Shown here: piece after piece, positions 1 through 7,444 of the stretch
How the letters are laid out: each line of letters opens with the position of its first letter
Numbering within the stretch: position 1 is the first letter of the stretch
From: Micromonospora sp. 15K316
GTDB taxonomy: Bacteria > Actinomycetota > Actinomycetes > Mycobacteriales > Micromonosporaceae
Assembly: GCF_004348525.1 (NCBI RefSeq)
Contig: NZ_SMKG01000026.1
Span: forward strand, 1 to 43,352
DNA length: 43,352 nt
Direction: 5' to 3'
Notes under the pieces: generated by a model
The model's database searches: none
What the model was told of the DNA's origin: nothing
The model's input: the letters and a program-made list of their open reading frames with translations, nothing else
Program-made: the position numbers and the translations under genes

Positions 1-232
1 GCGGGGTCGGGTCGGGGATCTCGTCGTGGAACCGGGTGGCCGCGGCGAGGACCGCCCGGTCGGCGGCCCGGGTCGCGGCCTCGCGGCGCGCCTTCGCCCG
101 TTTCTTCACCCCACGGGCAGCCGCGCCGACGGCACGTTCGAGCGCCTGCCGGGCCTGCTCGTCCAGGTCGGGGTCGTCGAGACGGGCCAGCACGGCGAGG
201 CAGGTCGCCAGCTCGTCCCGATCGACGGACAC
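1..232 (-). CDS. N-terminal fragment of a probable SDR-family oxidoreductase (runs off window)
   Basis: Only the first 77 codons lie in the window; the gene continues beyond base 1. The GTG start at 232 follows a GGGAGG ribosome binding site at good spacing, which fixes the start. The peptide opens VSVDRDELATCLAVLARLDD and then has a basic stretch with VKKRAKARREAATRAADRAV. This resembles, from memory, the leader of a family of actinobacterial short-chain dehydrogenases that precedes their zinc-ribbon and Rossmann domains. None of the Rossmann fold is visible, so the name is an inference from the leader only. Confidence 0.5.
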   Translation of the reverse strand, partial: MSVDRDELATCLAVLARLDDPDLDEQARQALERAVGAAARGVKKRAKARREAATRAADRAVLAAATRFHDEIPDPTP

Positions 233-256
233 CCTGCCTCCCTGTGCGATGTGCGG

Positions 257-330
257 CGAGACCGGCCGGATTCGAACCGGCGTCCTCCAGCTTGATGTCA
301 AGGCGCGTCGACCTCTGCGCTACGGCCTCG
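257..330 (-). tRNA. tRNA-like gene A, anticodon arm does not fold normally
   Basis: On the minus strand this gives a 7-bp acceptor stem (GAGGCCG with CGGTCTC), TA at positions 8-9, a D arm GCGC/GCGC with an AGAGGTCGAC loop, and a perfect T arm GCCGG-TTCGAAT-CCGGC. Three further pairs extend the acceptor stem to 10 bp (255-264 with 323-332). The anticodon region CCTTGACATCAAGCTGG has the right 17-nt length but no 5-bp stem with a 7-nt loop; the best local hairpin is CTTG-ACAT-CAAG. No CCA is encoded. It is one of four genes with the same body. It may be a pseudo-tRNA or a non-decoding tRNA-like RNA. Confidence 0.6.
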
Positions 331-339
331 CCGCGCGGC

Positions 340-345
340 AGCATA
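340..345 (-). promoter_or_regulatory. -10-like hexamer of tRNA-like gene A
   Basis: TATGCT on the minus strand ends seven bases before the first base of the extended acceptor stem. The other three tRNA-like genes have TACACT at the same distance or one base closer. This suggests that transcription starts at the RNA 5' end without a leader. No clear -35 element is visible. Confidence 0.4.
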
Positions 346-365
346 ACCAACCGCACCGACAAAGA

Positions 366-1928
366 TCAGCCCCGGCGGCGGGCCTCCTGCAACACCCGGG
401 CCGGGGTGCGGTTCGCACCGTTCACGGCGCGCCGGTCCGCACCCGCGTCCACCAGGGCCGCCATCACGTCCTCGGCTCCGGCGGCGGCGGCCCGGTGCAG
501 CGGTGTGTCGCCCTCGCCGTCGCGCGCGTCGAGGGAGAGACCCGCCGCGAGGAGCGCCGGCAGGGCCCGGACGTGGTCCAGGTGGGACAGCCAGTGCAGC
601 AACGTGCCGCCCGTCCCGTCGCGCAGCTCAGGGTCCAGGCCCGCGGCGACGAAGGCCAGCACCGTGTCGGTGTCGCCGTGGAAGAGCCGGGCGAGCAGAT
701 CGGCGCGGACGCGCCGGATCTCCTTCGGCACCGCCTTGCCGCCGGTCCGCCAGGCGCGTACCGCGTTGGCGCAGCCGGTGATCGGGCCGCCGAGCCGGGC
801 CAGCAGCAACTCCCGCTCGATCTCCGCCGCGTCGTGGTGGCCGGTGCTGAGGTGCCCGCCGGTCGACCGGAGCAGATGCCAGTCACCGCCGCAGCGGACC
901 CGGAACTCCTTGCCGGTTTCGGGCCGCGTCGCCGGGCGGTGCTGGTCGCGGCCGGGGAAGAGCGCCTCGTGCACCAGCGGGTGCAGCTCGCCGGCGCTCA
1001 GCGCGCCGGCAAGCAGCAGCGCCACGTCCGACGGTGCCGGCACCCCGACGAGTGGCCCGGGCAGCTTGTACGCCGACGGGTGGGCGTGCAGGCGCAGCAC
1101 GCCGTCGTCCTCGGTGACCGCCAGCTGGGACGCGAACCGCAGCGACCGGTGCCCGTAGCGGTGCGCCAGCCGACGGTACTCCGCCGCGAGCAGCGGTAAC
1201 GTCGGCGACGACCGGGTCAGCTGGTGGGTGACCAGGTGGGCCGAGCCGTACCGGGGTGGCGTGTGGTCGACGGCGAAGCCGGCTGCCCGGTAGGCGGCCG
1301 GCACATCGCCGGCCGCCAGCAGCGCGGTCAGCGCCTCCACCATCTCGGCGCGATCGGCGGGCCGCTCCGGCGGGCTCGTCTCGTCCGGCGCGTACGGGCG
1401 GCCGTCCGGGTGATGCCAGGGGAGACGCTCCGGCGACGCCCCGTACGCCCACCGCCGGTCCGTCGACGCATCGGCGTGCCAGCACCAGTCGGGCAGGTCC
1501 AGCCAGCCGTCGCCCACCTCGGCGGCGTCGACCACCCGCAGTCCCAGCCGTTGGGGCGCCCGGGCCTCCGTCGGCTGCGACACCACGAGCACCGCCGCGT
1601 TGCCGGATCGGGCGGGAAACGGGACGTTCAGCCGGGACAGCACCACCTGCTGCCGGGACGCCAGCGCCCACGAGTCCAGCCGGGGCAGGAACCGGCGCAG
1701 CAGGTCCGGCGCGAAGCCACGCAGCTCCGCCTCGATCCGTTCCGCCTCGCCCGGGCCCCACCGGCGGGCCACGTCCGGCAGGTCGACGTGCGCGTCGACC
1801 ATCCCCGCCGTGCAGGCGCCACGCCAGTCTCCTGCGGCCCGCCGCCGGCCGACCGAGGCCACCATGGCCGGCGGCGACACCAGCGACAGCCGGCGTACCT
1901 CCCTGTAGTACGTCCGTCGGCGCCCCAC
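366..1928 (-). CDS. Ankyrin-repeat protein of unknown function
   Basis: 520 residues. The GTG start at 1928 has a GGGAGAGG ribosome binding site five bases upstream; a longer open frame back to 1991 would run into tRNA-like gene B and is unlikely. The first ~420 residues match no family I recognise. Residues after ~430 form two or three ankyrin repeats, seen as TLLHWLSHLDHVRALPALL, DTPLHRAAAAGAEDVMAAL and VDAGAD. Ankyrin repeats usually bind protein partners; no catalytic motif is visible. The gene lies between tRNA-like genes A and B in the same orientation, starting 27 bases after B, so read-through is possible. No signal peptide, so probably cytosolic. Confidence 0.75.
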   Translation of the reverse strand: MGRRRTYYREVRRLSLVSPPAMVASVGRRRAAGDWRGACTAGMVDAHVDLPDVARRWGPGEAERIEAELRGFAPDLLRRFLPRLDSWALASRQQVVLSRLNVPFPARSGNAAVLVVSQPTEARAPQRLGLRVVDAAEVGDGWLDLPDWCWHADASTDRRWAYGASPERLPWHHPDGRPYAPDETSPPERPADRAEMVEALTALLAAGDVPAAYRAAGFAVDHTPPRYGSAHLVTHQLTRSSPTLPLLAAEYRRLAHRYGHRSLRFASQLAVTEDDGVLRLHAHPSAYKLPGPLVGVPAPSDVALLLAGALSAGELHPLVHEALFPGRDQHRPATRPETGKEFRVRCGGDWHLLRSTGGHLSTGHHDAAEIERELLLARLGGPITGCANAVRAWRTGGKAVPKEIRRVRADLLARLFHGDTDTVLAFVAAGLDPELRDGTGGTLLHWLSHLDHVRALPALLAAGLSLDARDGEGDTPLHRAAAAGAEDVMAALVDAGADRRAVNGANRTPARVLQEARRRG

Positions 1929-1955
1929 CGGATCGTCCTCTCCCACGTCGTGCGG

Positions 1956-2028
1956 GCGGACCGGCCGGATTCGAACCGGCGTCCCCTCCATAGCCTGGAG
2001 GTGCGTCGACCTCTGCGCTACGGCCCGC
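1956..2028 (-). tRNA. tRNA-like gene B, anticodon arm CCTCC-AGGCTAT-GGAGG
   Basis: Acceptor CGGGCCG/CGGTCCG, extended by two G-C pairs to 9 bp (1955-1963 with 2021-2029). TA linker, D arm beginning GCGCAGAGGTCGACGC, and T arm GCCGG-TTCGAAT-CCGGC. The anticodon stem is a clean 5 bp (6 bp if A32-U38 pairs). Loop position 33 is G, not the near-universal U, and the middle triplet would be GCU. The variable loop is four nucleotides and no CCA is encoded. The sequence clearly has tRNA architecture, but the missing U33 makes ordinary decoding doubtful. Confidence 0.6.
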
Positions 2029-2036
2029 CGCGGCGC

Positions 2037-2042
2037 AGTGTA
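2037..2042 (-). promoter_or_regulatory. -10-like hexamer of tRNA-like gene B
   Basis: TACACT on the minus strand, inside the string TCTACACTGC that recurs upstream of gene C. Seven bases separate it from the extended acceptor stem. Confidence 0.45.
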
Positions 2043-2057
2043 GATGGAGGACGGTGG

Positions 2058-2131
2058 GCGGGCCGACCGGATTCGAACCGGCGTCCCCCTCCCTGATCAG
2101 GAGGTGCGTCGACCTCTGCGCTACGACCCGC
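2058..2131 (-). tRNA. tRNA-like gene C, anticodon arm CCTCC-TGATCAG-GGAGG
   Basis: Acceptor CGGGTCG/CGGCCCG, extended to 9 bp by two G-C pairs. D arm identical to gene B, T arm GCCGG-TTCGAAT-CCGGT. The anticodon stem is 5 bp but the loop is TGATCAG: position 33 is G and the loop contains the palindrome TGATCA. If position 34 is counted normally the triplet is AUC. The variable loop is five nucleotides and no CCA is encoded. tRNA-like on structure; decoding capacity is doubtful. Confidence 0.6.
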
Positions 2132-2139
2132 CGCCGCGC

Positions 2140-2145
2140 AGTGTA
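2140..2145 (-). promoter_or_regulatory. -10-like hexamer of tRNA-like gene C
   Basis: TACACT on the minus strand, seven bases before the extended acceptor stem, in the same TCTACACTGCGC context as gene B. Confidence 0.45.
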
Positions 2146-2161
2146 GACGGGAAATCGAGGA

Positions 2162-2235
2162 GCGGGCCGACCGGAATCGAACCGGCGTCCTTCGTCTGGG
2201 AAGTACGACGCGACGACCTCTGCGCTACGGCCCGC
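2162..2235 (-). tRNA. tRNA-like gene D, possible anticodon UCC
   Basis: Acceptor CGGGCCG/CGGCCCG is perfectly paired with an extra G-1:C73 pair. D arm is GCGC-AGAGGTCGTC-GCGT and T arm GCCGG-TTCGATT-CCGGT. The anticodon arm TCGTA-CTTCCCA-GACGA has four good pairs plus an A-G mismatch at 31-39, a U at position 33, and would read UCC (glycine codon GGA). It is the most normal of the four, but still carries the 8-bp acceptor and the shared body. No CCA is encoded. Confidence 0.6.
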
Positions 2236-2242
2236 CGATGCG

Positions 2243-2248
2243 AGTGTA
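2243..2248 (-). promoter_or_regulatory. -10-like hexamer of tRNA-like gene D
   Basis: TACACT on the minus strand, six bases before the acceptor stem, inside TTCTACACTCGC. It lies in the short divergent gap between the tRNA-like set and the HAD gene. Confidence 0.45.
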
Positions 2249-2293
2249 GAACCGGAACACGGCGGGCGCGGGCCCCCGGATACGGTTCGGCCT

Positions 2294-2983
2294 GTGATGA
2301 CCGGCCCGGTAGACCGTCACGTGCTCTTCCTCGACGTGGACGGACCGCTGATCCCGTTCAAAGCCCGCCCGGGACGGCGCGAGCCTGCCGACTCGCGATG
2401 GCGGGACGTCATCGGCAACCCGCTGCTCGATCGGCTCGACCCGGCCGACGGTCGCCGGCTGTCGGCCCTCGGATGCGAGTTGGTCTGGGCGACGACGTGG
2501 GCGGCGGAGGCGAACGAGGTCATCTCGCCACTGCTCGGGCTTCCCGACCTCCCGGTGGTCGAATGGCCGGACGGCGACGAGGAGCCGGAGCGTGGCCTGC
2601 ACTGGAAGACCCGCCACCTGGTGCGGTGGGCAGCCGGCCGGCCGACCGAGGTGTCGGCGGAGGCTTTCCAGGCGGGTGGGACAAGCGTGAGGCACGCGCC
2701 CCTTTGTTCAGTCCGATTCGTCGAGGTGCCGTTGGAGGTCGTCCACGGTGTCGTAGAACCGGGTTCTGGGCCAGGGAGGCGTCTCGGCCTTGTTTCTCCA
2801 CGTGAGGTGCACTCGGGCCCAACGCGCGCCGGGAAGCGCGACGATGATGTCGTCCGAGGCTTCGGATGTGGCGATGACGACGACGGGCTGGCGGTGCAGG
2901 GGGTGGTCGGCGGCGATTTCGGTCAGAAGCTCACTGCGCAGTGCCTCTTTCTGATCACGCTCGGCGGCGCCGCTCGGCCGTAG
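2294..2983 (+). pseudogene. HAD-domain protein, 3' part lost
   Basis: Starts GTG at 2294 or ATG at 2297. The first ~115 residues look like a small actinobacterial HAD-domain protein: LFLDVDGPLIPF carries the DxD nucleophile motif, followed by LVWATTWAAEANEVISPLLGLPDLPVVEWP and LHWKTRHLVRWAAGRP. Normal members then continue with a WVDDE-type acidic motif and end near 160 residues. Here, after about base 2645, the frame runs through unrelated sequence and antisense across the next gene to 2983. I infer a deletion or rearrangement that removed the last active-site motif. A functional novel C-terminus is less likely. Confidence 0.6.
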
Positions 2984-3022
2984 GTCCCACCACGGGTCGG
3001 TGAAGTCGGGCTGTTCGGTCAC
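2708..3022 (-). CDS. Small conserved hypothetical protein
   Basis: 104 residues, starting MTEQPDFTDPWWDLRPSGAAERD. Contains DHPLHRQPVVVIATSEASDDIIVAL and WARVHLTWRNKAETPPWP, a pattern I associate with uncharacterised short actinobacterial proteins; no catalytic motif, signal peptide or membrane segment. It lies 9 bases downstream of the MarR gene in the same direction, so the two probably share a transcript. Function not recognised. Confidence 0.65.
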   Translation of the reverse strand: MTEQPDFTDPWWDLRPSGAAERDQKEALRSELLTEIAADHPLHRQPVVVIATSEASDDIIVALPGARWARVHLTWRNKAETPPWPRTRFYDTVDDLQRHLDESD

Positions 3023-3031
3023 GGCAACGGT

Positions 3032-3496
3032 TCAGACCGACGATTGACGGGTCTCCCGCCACGCCTGCTGGTGGCCGGTGACCTCCTGTAGCGCCTCGCG
3101 GAACGCGGCGAAGCGCTGCTCGCCGAGGGTTCGCTGCAGGCGCTCTTCGATCGTGGCCAGGATGGCGCGGGCCTTGGCGATCTCGTCCAGGCCGTGTTCG
3201 GTGGGGACGATGCGCTTGGCGCGGCGGTCGGCGGGATCGGGTTCCCGGCGTACGTAGCCGAGGCTGACCAGCTCGTCGACGATCGTGCCGATGATCTGTT
3301 TGTGTTGGCCGGTCCGGGCCGCCAGGTCGGTCGCGCGGACTCCGTCGGCGTCGAGGAAGGCCAGCACCGAGCCGTGGCGTGGACGGACGTCGGGGTGCCC
3401 CTGCTCGCTGAGAGTTTCGAAGAGTTCGTTCTGCAACGCCCGCATGAGCTGCCCGGTCAGGACTCCCAGGTCGGGGTGGTGCTGCGCGGTGTCCAC
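3032..3496 (-). CDS. MarR-family transcriptional regulator
   Basis: 154 residues from a GTG start at 3496 with GGGAGG seven bases upstream. The winged helix-turn-helix runs about residues 50-100: TDLAARTGQHKQIIGTIVDE as the helix-turn-helix and GYVRREPDPADRRAKRIVPT as the wing with the conserved D-x-R-A-K pattern. A C-terminal helical dimerisation region follows. MarR proteins bind DNA as dimers and often control a divergent neighbour; here that is the SRPBCC gene starting at 3608, with TGAC-rich repeats between them. The ligand is unknown. Confidence 0.85.
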   Translation of the reverse strand: MDTAQHHPDLGVLTGQLMRALQNELFETLSEQGHPDVRPRHGSVLAFLDADGVRATDLAARTGQHKQIIGTIVDELVSLGYVRREPDPADRRAKRIVPTEHGLDEIAKARAILATIEERLQRTLGEQRFAAFREALQEVTGHQQAWRETRQSSV

Positions 3497-3514
3497 CGAA
3501 CCGCCTCCCGAAAT

Positions 3515-3553
3515 TAGTCACGATGCCTGACTGTCAAGTACTATGACTATACC
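3515..3553. promoter_or_regulatory. Divergent promoter/operator region between marR-like and SRPBCC genes
   Basis: Within 39 bases there are four TGAC/GTCA boxes: AGTCA-N7-TGACT (3516-3532), the palindrome TGACTGTCA (3528-3536) and TGACTA (3544-3549), the last pairing with TAGTCA at 3515-3520. A minus-strand TTGACA (rc of 3532-3537) with TAATTT 15 bases on, and a plus-strand TATACC (3548-3553), could be promoter elements. MarR autorepression is the likely use; the exact operator is inferred. Confidence 0.45.
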
Positions 3554-3607
3554 GTGGTCTCAGCTGATCCCCCAAGCCACCCCGTGCAGACAGAGGAGAG
3601 ACCCGAC

Positions 3608-4024
3608 ATGAGCGCCAACGGCTACGACTACGCCATCACCCGCACCCTGGACGCTCCGGTCGAGAAGGTCTGGGCCGCCTGGACCGACGCCGACAAGTAC
3701 GGGCCGTGGGCCAGCGCCGAGGACGTCGTCCTGGACGTACGGCCGGGCGGCGCCTGGAGCGCGGTCATGGTCATCCCGGGCGGCGCCCGCATCCCGCTCA
3801 CCGGCAGCTACGCGGAGGTCGTGCCGAACGACCGGCTCGTGATGGGCATGGACGTGCCGGGCCGTGACGAGCCCGTCCTGATGACCCTCGACCTGACGCC
3901 CGACGGCGACCGCACCAAGGTCACCCTCTCGCAGACCTTCGACACGGCCGAAGACCGCGACCAGTCCGAGCAGGGCAGCAACATGCTGCTTGACGGGCTG
4001 ACCCGCTTCCTGGCCACCGCCTGA
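3608..4024 (+). CDS. SRPBCC / AHSA1-like domain protein
   Basis: 138 residues from ATG 3608, preceded by GAGGAGAG; an upstream in-frame GTG at 3554 has no ribosome binding site. The protein is one START-like domain: TRTLDAPVEKVWAAWTDADK near the N-terminus, then WASAEDVVLDVRPGGAW, and KVTLSQTFDT with a C-terminal helix DGLTRFLAT. The family binds small hydrophobic ligands or acts as a co-chaperone-like fold; the ligand is unknown. It is divergent from the MarR gene, a common regulator-target arrangement. Confidence 0.85.
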   Translation: MSANGYDYAITRTLDAPVEKVWAAWTDADKYGPWASAEDVVLDVRPGGAWSAVMVIPGGARIPLTGSYAEVVPNDRLVMGMDVPGRDEPVLMTLDLTPDGDRTKVTLSQTFDTAEDRDQSEQGSNMLLDGLTRFLATA

Positions 4025-4029
4025 CCGGT

Positions 4030-4072
4030 ACGACCGCGCGGGGTGAGGAGAGCCCTCACCCCGCGCGGTCGT
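4030..4072. terminator. Strong hairpin terminator between convergent genes
   Basis: A perfect 19-bp inverted repeat (4030-4048 with 4054-4072) with a 5-base loop. The arm begins ACGACCGCGCGGGGTGAGG. It lies just after the SRPBCC stop and before the 3' end of the convergent subtilase gene. There is no T tract, as is usual for high-G+C actinobacteria. It may serve both directions. Confidence 0.8.
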
Positions 4073-4152
4073 GCGCCGTCTGCATCCCCCGCTCCGACCG
4101 ACGGCGAGGACGCCCAGCCACCGTGCGGCAGCCGAGTCGGCGCAGGCCGTGG

Positions 4153-7100
4153 TCAGGCGATCCGGTAGGCCCGCTGGATCGTCTGCGTCACCGTGTTCCC
4201 GGCGGTGTCGGCGGCCGTCACCCGCAGCGACACGAACCCGGACCGGCGCGGGTGGACGATGAGGGCGGCGTCGCGGATCACCGGCAACGGGAGCCACGTC
4301 CTGCCGTCGTCGAACGACGCGCTGACGCCGAGCGTCCGGTTACCCGCGGCGGACGAGCCCGCCTGCCGATCCAGGGCAACCGGGATGGTCATCGCCCGGC
4401 CCGCCCGTGCCGTGTTGGTGTCGTCGAGCGCCGGCGTCGGCCGGGCCGTCGTCAACGGCAGCCGCTCCGGCTTCGACGTGTGGGCCGAGGTGAAGGTCCA
4501 CGCCACCGCGACCGACGTCGACAGGGTGTCCGGGGCGGCGCGGGTGACGGTCGCCTCCAGGCGGTAGGTGGCCTTCTCGGCGGGTACGGAGAAGTCCGCC
4601 CACGGGCCGTCCGCGGTGGCGATCTCCTTGCCGTTACGCAGCAACCGGAGGTGGACCGGCAGGTCGTCGCGGCTGGCCGGCCGACCTGTCGCGTCGCCGA
4701 ACAGGGGTGGCGCCGCGATCGAGATGGTGTCGCCGTCGCGGCCCGCGTATCCCAGCGGCGACCACTCCGGCACCCCGTTCATGCTGGGCCCGAACGGCGC
4801 CGCGTTCCAGGTCTGGGCGTACCTCCTGCCCGGCTTGAAGGTGGACTCCTGGGTGGTGAGGTTGTCGCCCTCGACCAGGGTGGACGTCCAGACGATCCCG
4901 CCGTCGGTGTTGTAGTACTCGGTGCCGTGGAAGGGCAGGTCGATCGACGTGCTCGACCCGATCGGGCCGGGGCCACCGGGGGCTGCCGCGCGGTGCTGGC
5001 GGACGGCCGTGGCGGTGGTGGACTGGCTGCGGTAGGTCGCCTTGACGGTGGCGAGGTTCTTCGGCGACAGCTTGCGCGTCAGCCCGGTGAACATGTCGCC
5101 CTGGAGCACGTAGGCCAGGTCGTAGGTGTAGGGGCTGTTGCGGAAGCTGCCGTCCTTGCCGGGGCGGGCGAGCCCGATGCCCAACGTCACGGCGAGCTCG
5201 GGGGCGGCGACGGCGGGCCCGACCCGGCCGAAGAACACGTTCGCGAACGAGTCCCCGTCGAGCTGGACGCCCGGGTAGCGCAGGCCGTCGTTCCAGTTGG
5301 CGCTCACGTGGACGCCCAGCGGTGCGGCGTCGCGCTCTGGCACGGTGAGCGAGACCGGCCGGGCCGTGCGGGCGTCGATCGCCTCGGTGATCGGGCCGCG
5401 GACGTCCAGGACCGGCTGCACGAGCAGGCTCGACCTCTCGCCGTCGTGGATGGTGCTGTAGAGGGCGTAGCGGCCCTTGGGCAGCCGCATCGTGCCCCCG
5501 CCCGGTTGCCCGTCGAGGGTGGTGAACTCGCCGGTCGTCAGGCTGGCCGCTACGGCCCGGTAGTCGGTGGCCGGTCGGCCGTCCCGACCGGTGTGGTCGA
5601 GCCGTACGTCGTAGCTCTCGATCTCCCGGTTGAGCGCGAACGGTGTCCGCACCCGCAGGTCACCGGCGCCGGTAGCGGTGAGCGCGCCCTGGTAGACGCC
5701 GTCGGGGGCGTCCACTCGGGTGTCCACGGTGATCGTGGCCTCGGCGCGGCCGCCGGCCGGTACGACGAGGGTGGCCGGGTTGACCGTGAGCATGCCGGCC
5801 GGGGCGGGTGCGACGGTCAGCGACAGGGTGACCGGCGTGCTGCCGGTGTTCCGGTAGCCGACGACCTGGGTGATCGGGGTGTCGTCGGCGTGGGGCCAGC
5901 GCTGCACCGGGAAGTCGATCGCGGCGATGTCGGCGGCGATCGGCTGGGCGACGGCGCGGCCGATGTCCACCCGGCCCGCGCCCTGCTCGTAGAGGCTCTC
6001 CTCACCGGTGGGCTCGGCGGAGTCCATCAGGGCGGCCTTCAGCTGCGGGCCGGACCAGTCCGGGTGCTGCCCGGCGAGGATCGCGGCGGCGCCCGCCACG
6101 TGCGGGGTCGCCATCGAGGTGCCCGACATGGGGACGTAGCCGCCGCCGGGGGCCGCGGCGACGATGTCGACGCCGGGCGCGCTGATCTCGGGCTTGATGT
6201 GGTTGTCGCCGACCCGCGGTCCCTTGGCGGAGAAGTAGGCCCGCTGGTCGTCGGCGTCGACGGCGGCGACGGCGAGGGCGTCGTCCGCGGAGGCCGGCGT
6301 GTTTACCGACTTCGGCTTGCCCTCGTTGCCGGCGGCGACGACGAAGAGTGTGCCGTACCGGCGGCTCAGGTCCTGGACCGCGGTCTCCAGCGGGTCGAGC
6401 GCCGGCGTGTCCGTGTCGCCGATGCTCAGGTTGATCACGCGGGCCTGCGGCGCGGCCCACTGCATGCCGGCGATCACGTCCGAGTCCTGGCACTCGGTGG
6501 TGGCGCAGACCTTTCCGACGACCAGCTTCGCGCCGGGGGCGACGCCGCGGTACCGGCCGTCGGAGGCCGCGCCGCTGCCGACGATCGTCGACGCCACGTG
6601 GGTGCCGTGACCCACCGTGTCGGCGGGGTCGTCGGCGCCGGTGAAGTCCCGGACCGCGGCGAGCTGCCCGGCGAAGTCGGGGTGGCCGGCGTCGATCCCG
6701 GTGTCGAGCACGCCGACGGTGACGCCGGTGCCGTCGTAGCCGGCCCGCCAGGCCGAAGGGGCGCCGATCTGCGCCACGCTACGGTCCAGGGTCACCCGGC
6801 GCTTGCCGTCGAGCCAGACGGCGCTGACGCCGGCGGTGAGCGTACGGGCGGTCGGTGTCGCGTGGGTGAGTGACGACCAGAGCGCGGCCCGCTCGGTCCG
6901 GCCCGCCCGTACGGCGAGCGCGTGCGCGGCGGGCAACTCGGCGCGTACCCGGGCGGACCCCTCGACGGCGGCGGCGCGCGCCTGCGCCGGCTTGTTCTCC
7001 GGGTACGTCACCAGCAGCGGCAGGTCGGCGCTTCGGTCGTCGTAGCCGAACTCGCCGAGGACGGTGAGGTCGAACAGCCGCGGGTCGAGCCGGCCGTCGC

Positions 7101-7383
7101 GCAGCAGCGGCGCCGCGTCGGCGGGGATGACGTACTGGTGGCCGCCCTCCCGGCTGCTGACGAAGCGCATGCCGGTCCGGCCCGGTCCCCGCTGGATCTG
7201 CGGGTGGCCGGTGGCGTCCAGCGTCACGCGGTCGCCGGTGATCAGCGTGAAGGTGCCGCCCGGCCCGCTGGCCGGGGCCGCCGGTTGCTCCTGCGCGCCG
7301 GCTGGGGTAGCCGACACTCCGGCCGTGACCAGCGCGGTCGCGAGCACCGCGGCTGTCAGGGCGCGTCGTTGCCGTCGTCGCAC
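4153..7383 (-). CDS. Secreted S8 (subtilisin-family) serine peptidase
   Basis: 1076 residues from GTG 7383, with GGAGAGG upstream. An arginine-rich start, hydrophobic segment and ATPAGA cleavage site make a clear signal peptide, so the enzyme is exported. The catalytic triad is complete: Asp227 in VLDTGIDAGHPDF, His259 in GHGTHVAS and Ser423 in SGTSMATPHVAG, with oxyanion Asn363 in AAGNEG. A ~170-residue propeptide precedes the domain. The ~550 residues after it form beta-rich accessory domains with no clear transmembrane anchor. It is divergent from the sigma factor gene, and the shared gap holds a CRP-type site. Confidence 0.9.
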   Translation of the reverse strand: MRRRQRRALTAAVLATALVTAGVSATPAGAQEQPAAPASGPGGTFTLITGDRVTLDATGHPQIQRGPGRTGMRFVSSREGGHQYVIPADAAPLLRDGRLDPRLFDLTVLGEFGYDDRSADLPLLVTYPENKPAQARAAAVEGSARVRAELPAAHALAVRAGRTERAALWSSLTHATPTARTLTAGVSAVWLDGKRRVTLDRSVAQIGAPSAWRAGYDGTGVTVGVLDTGIDAGHPDFAGQLAAVRDFTGADDPADTVGHGTHVASTIVGSGAASDGRYRGVAPGAKLVVGKVCATTECQDSDVIAGMQWAAPQARVINLSIGDTDTPALDPLETAVQDLSRRYGTLFVVAAGNEGKPKSVNTPASADDALAVAAVDADDQRAYFSAKGPRVGDNHIKPEISAPGVDIVAAAPGGGYVPMSGTSMATPHVAGAAAILAGQHPDWSGPQLKAALMDSAEPTGEESLYEQGAGRVDIGRAVAQPIAADIAAIDFPVQRWPHADDTPITQVVGYRNTGSTPVTLSLTVAPAPAGMLTVNPATLVVPAGGRAEATITVDTRVDAPDGVYQGALTATGAGDLRVRTPFALNREIESYDVRLDHTGRDGRPATDYRAVAASLTTGEFTTLDGQPGGGTMRLPKGRYALYSTIHDGERSSLLVQPVLDVRGPITEAIDARTARPVSLTVPERDAAPLGVHVSANWNDGLRYPGVQLDGDSFANVFFGRVGPAVAAPELAVTLGIGLARPGKDGSFRNSPYTYDLAYVLQGDMFTGLTRKLSPKNLATVKATYRSQSTTATAVRQHRAAAPGGPGPIGSSTSIDLPFHGTEYYNTDGGIVWTSTLVEGDNLTTQESTFKPGRRYAQTWNAAPFGPSMNGVPEWSPLGYAGRDGDTISIAAPPLFGDATGRPASRDDLPVHLRLLRNGKEIATADGPWADFSVPAEKATYRLEATVTRAAPDTLSTSVAVAWTFTSAHTSKPERLPLTTARPTPALDDTNTARAGRAMTIPVALDRQAGSSAAGNRTLGVSASFDDGRTWLPLPVIRDAALIVHPRRSGFVSLRVTAADTAGNTVTQTIQRAYRIA

Positions 7384-7444
7384 ATCGTCCTCTCCGCCTC
7401 GGGTTTCTCCCGGGTCGGCACGATGACGCCTGGACCGCTCAGCG

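Noticed and set aside
255..2236. Allo-tRNA or selenocysteine tRNA identity for the tRNA-like genes
   Set aside because: The long acceptor stems are suggestive, but those classes have a long variable arm; here it is only four or five nucleotides.
4123..6873. A 916-codon open frame on the plus strand opposite the subtilase gene
   Set aside because: It is a high-G+C antisense shadow: no ribosome binding site, no recognisable motif, composition dominated by Gly/Arg/Val, while the minus strand encodes a complete protease.
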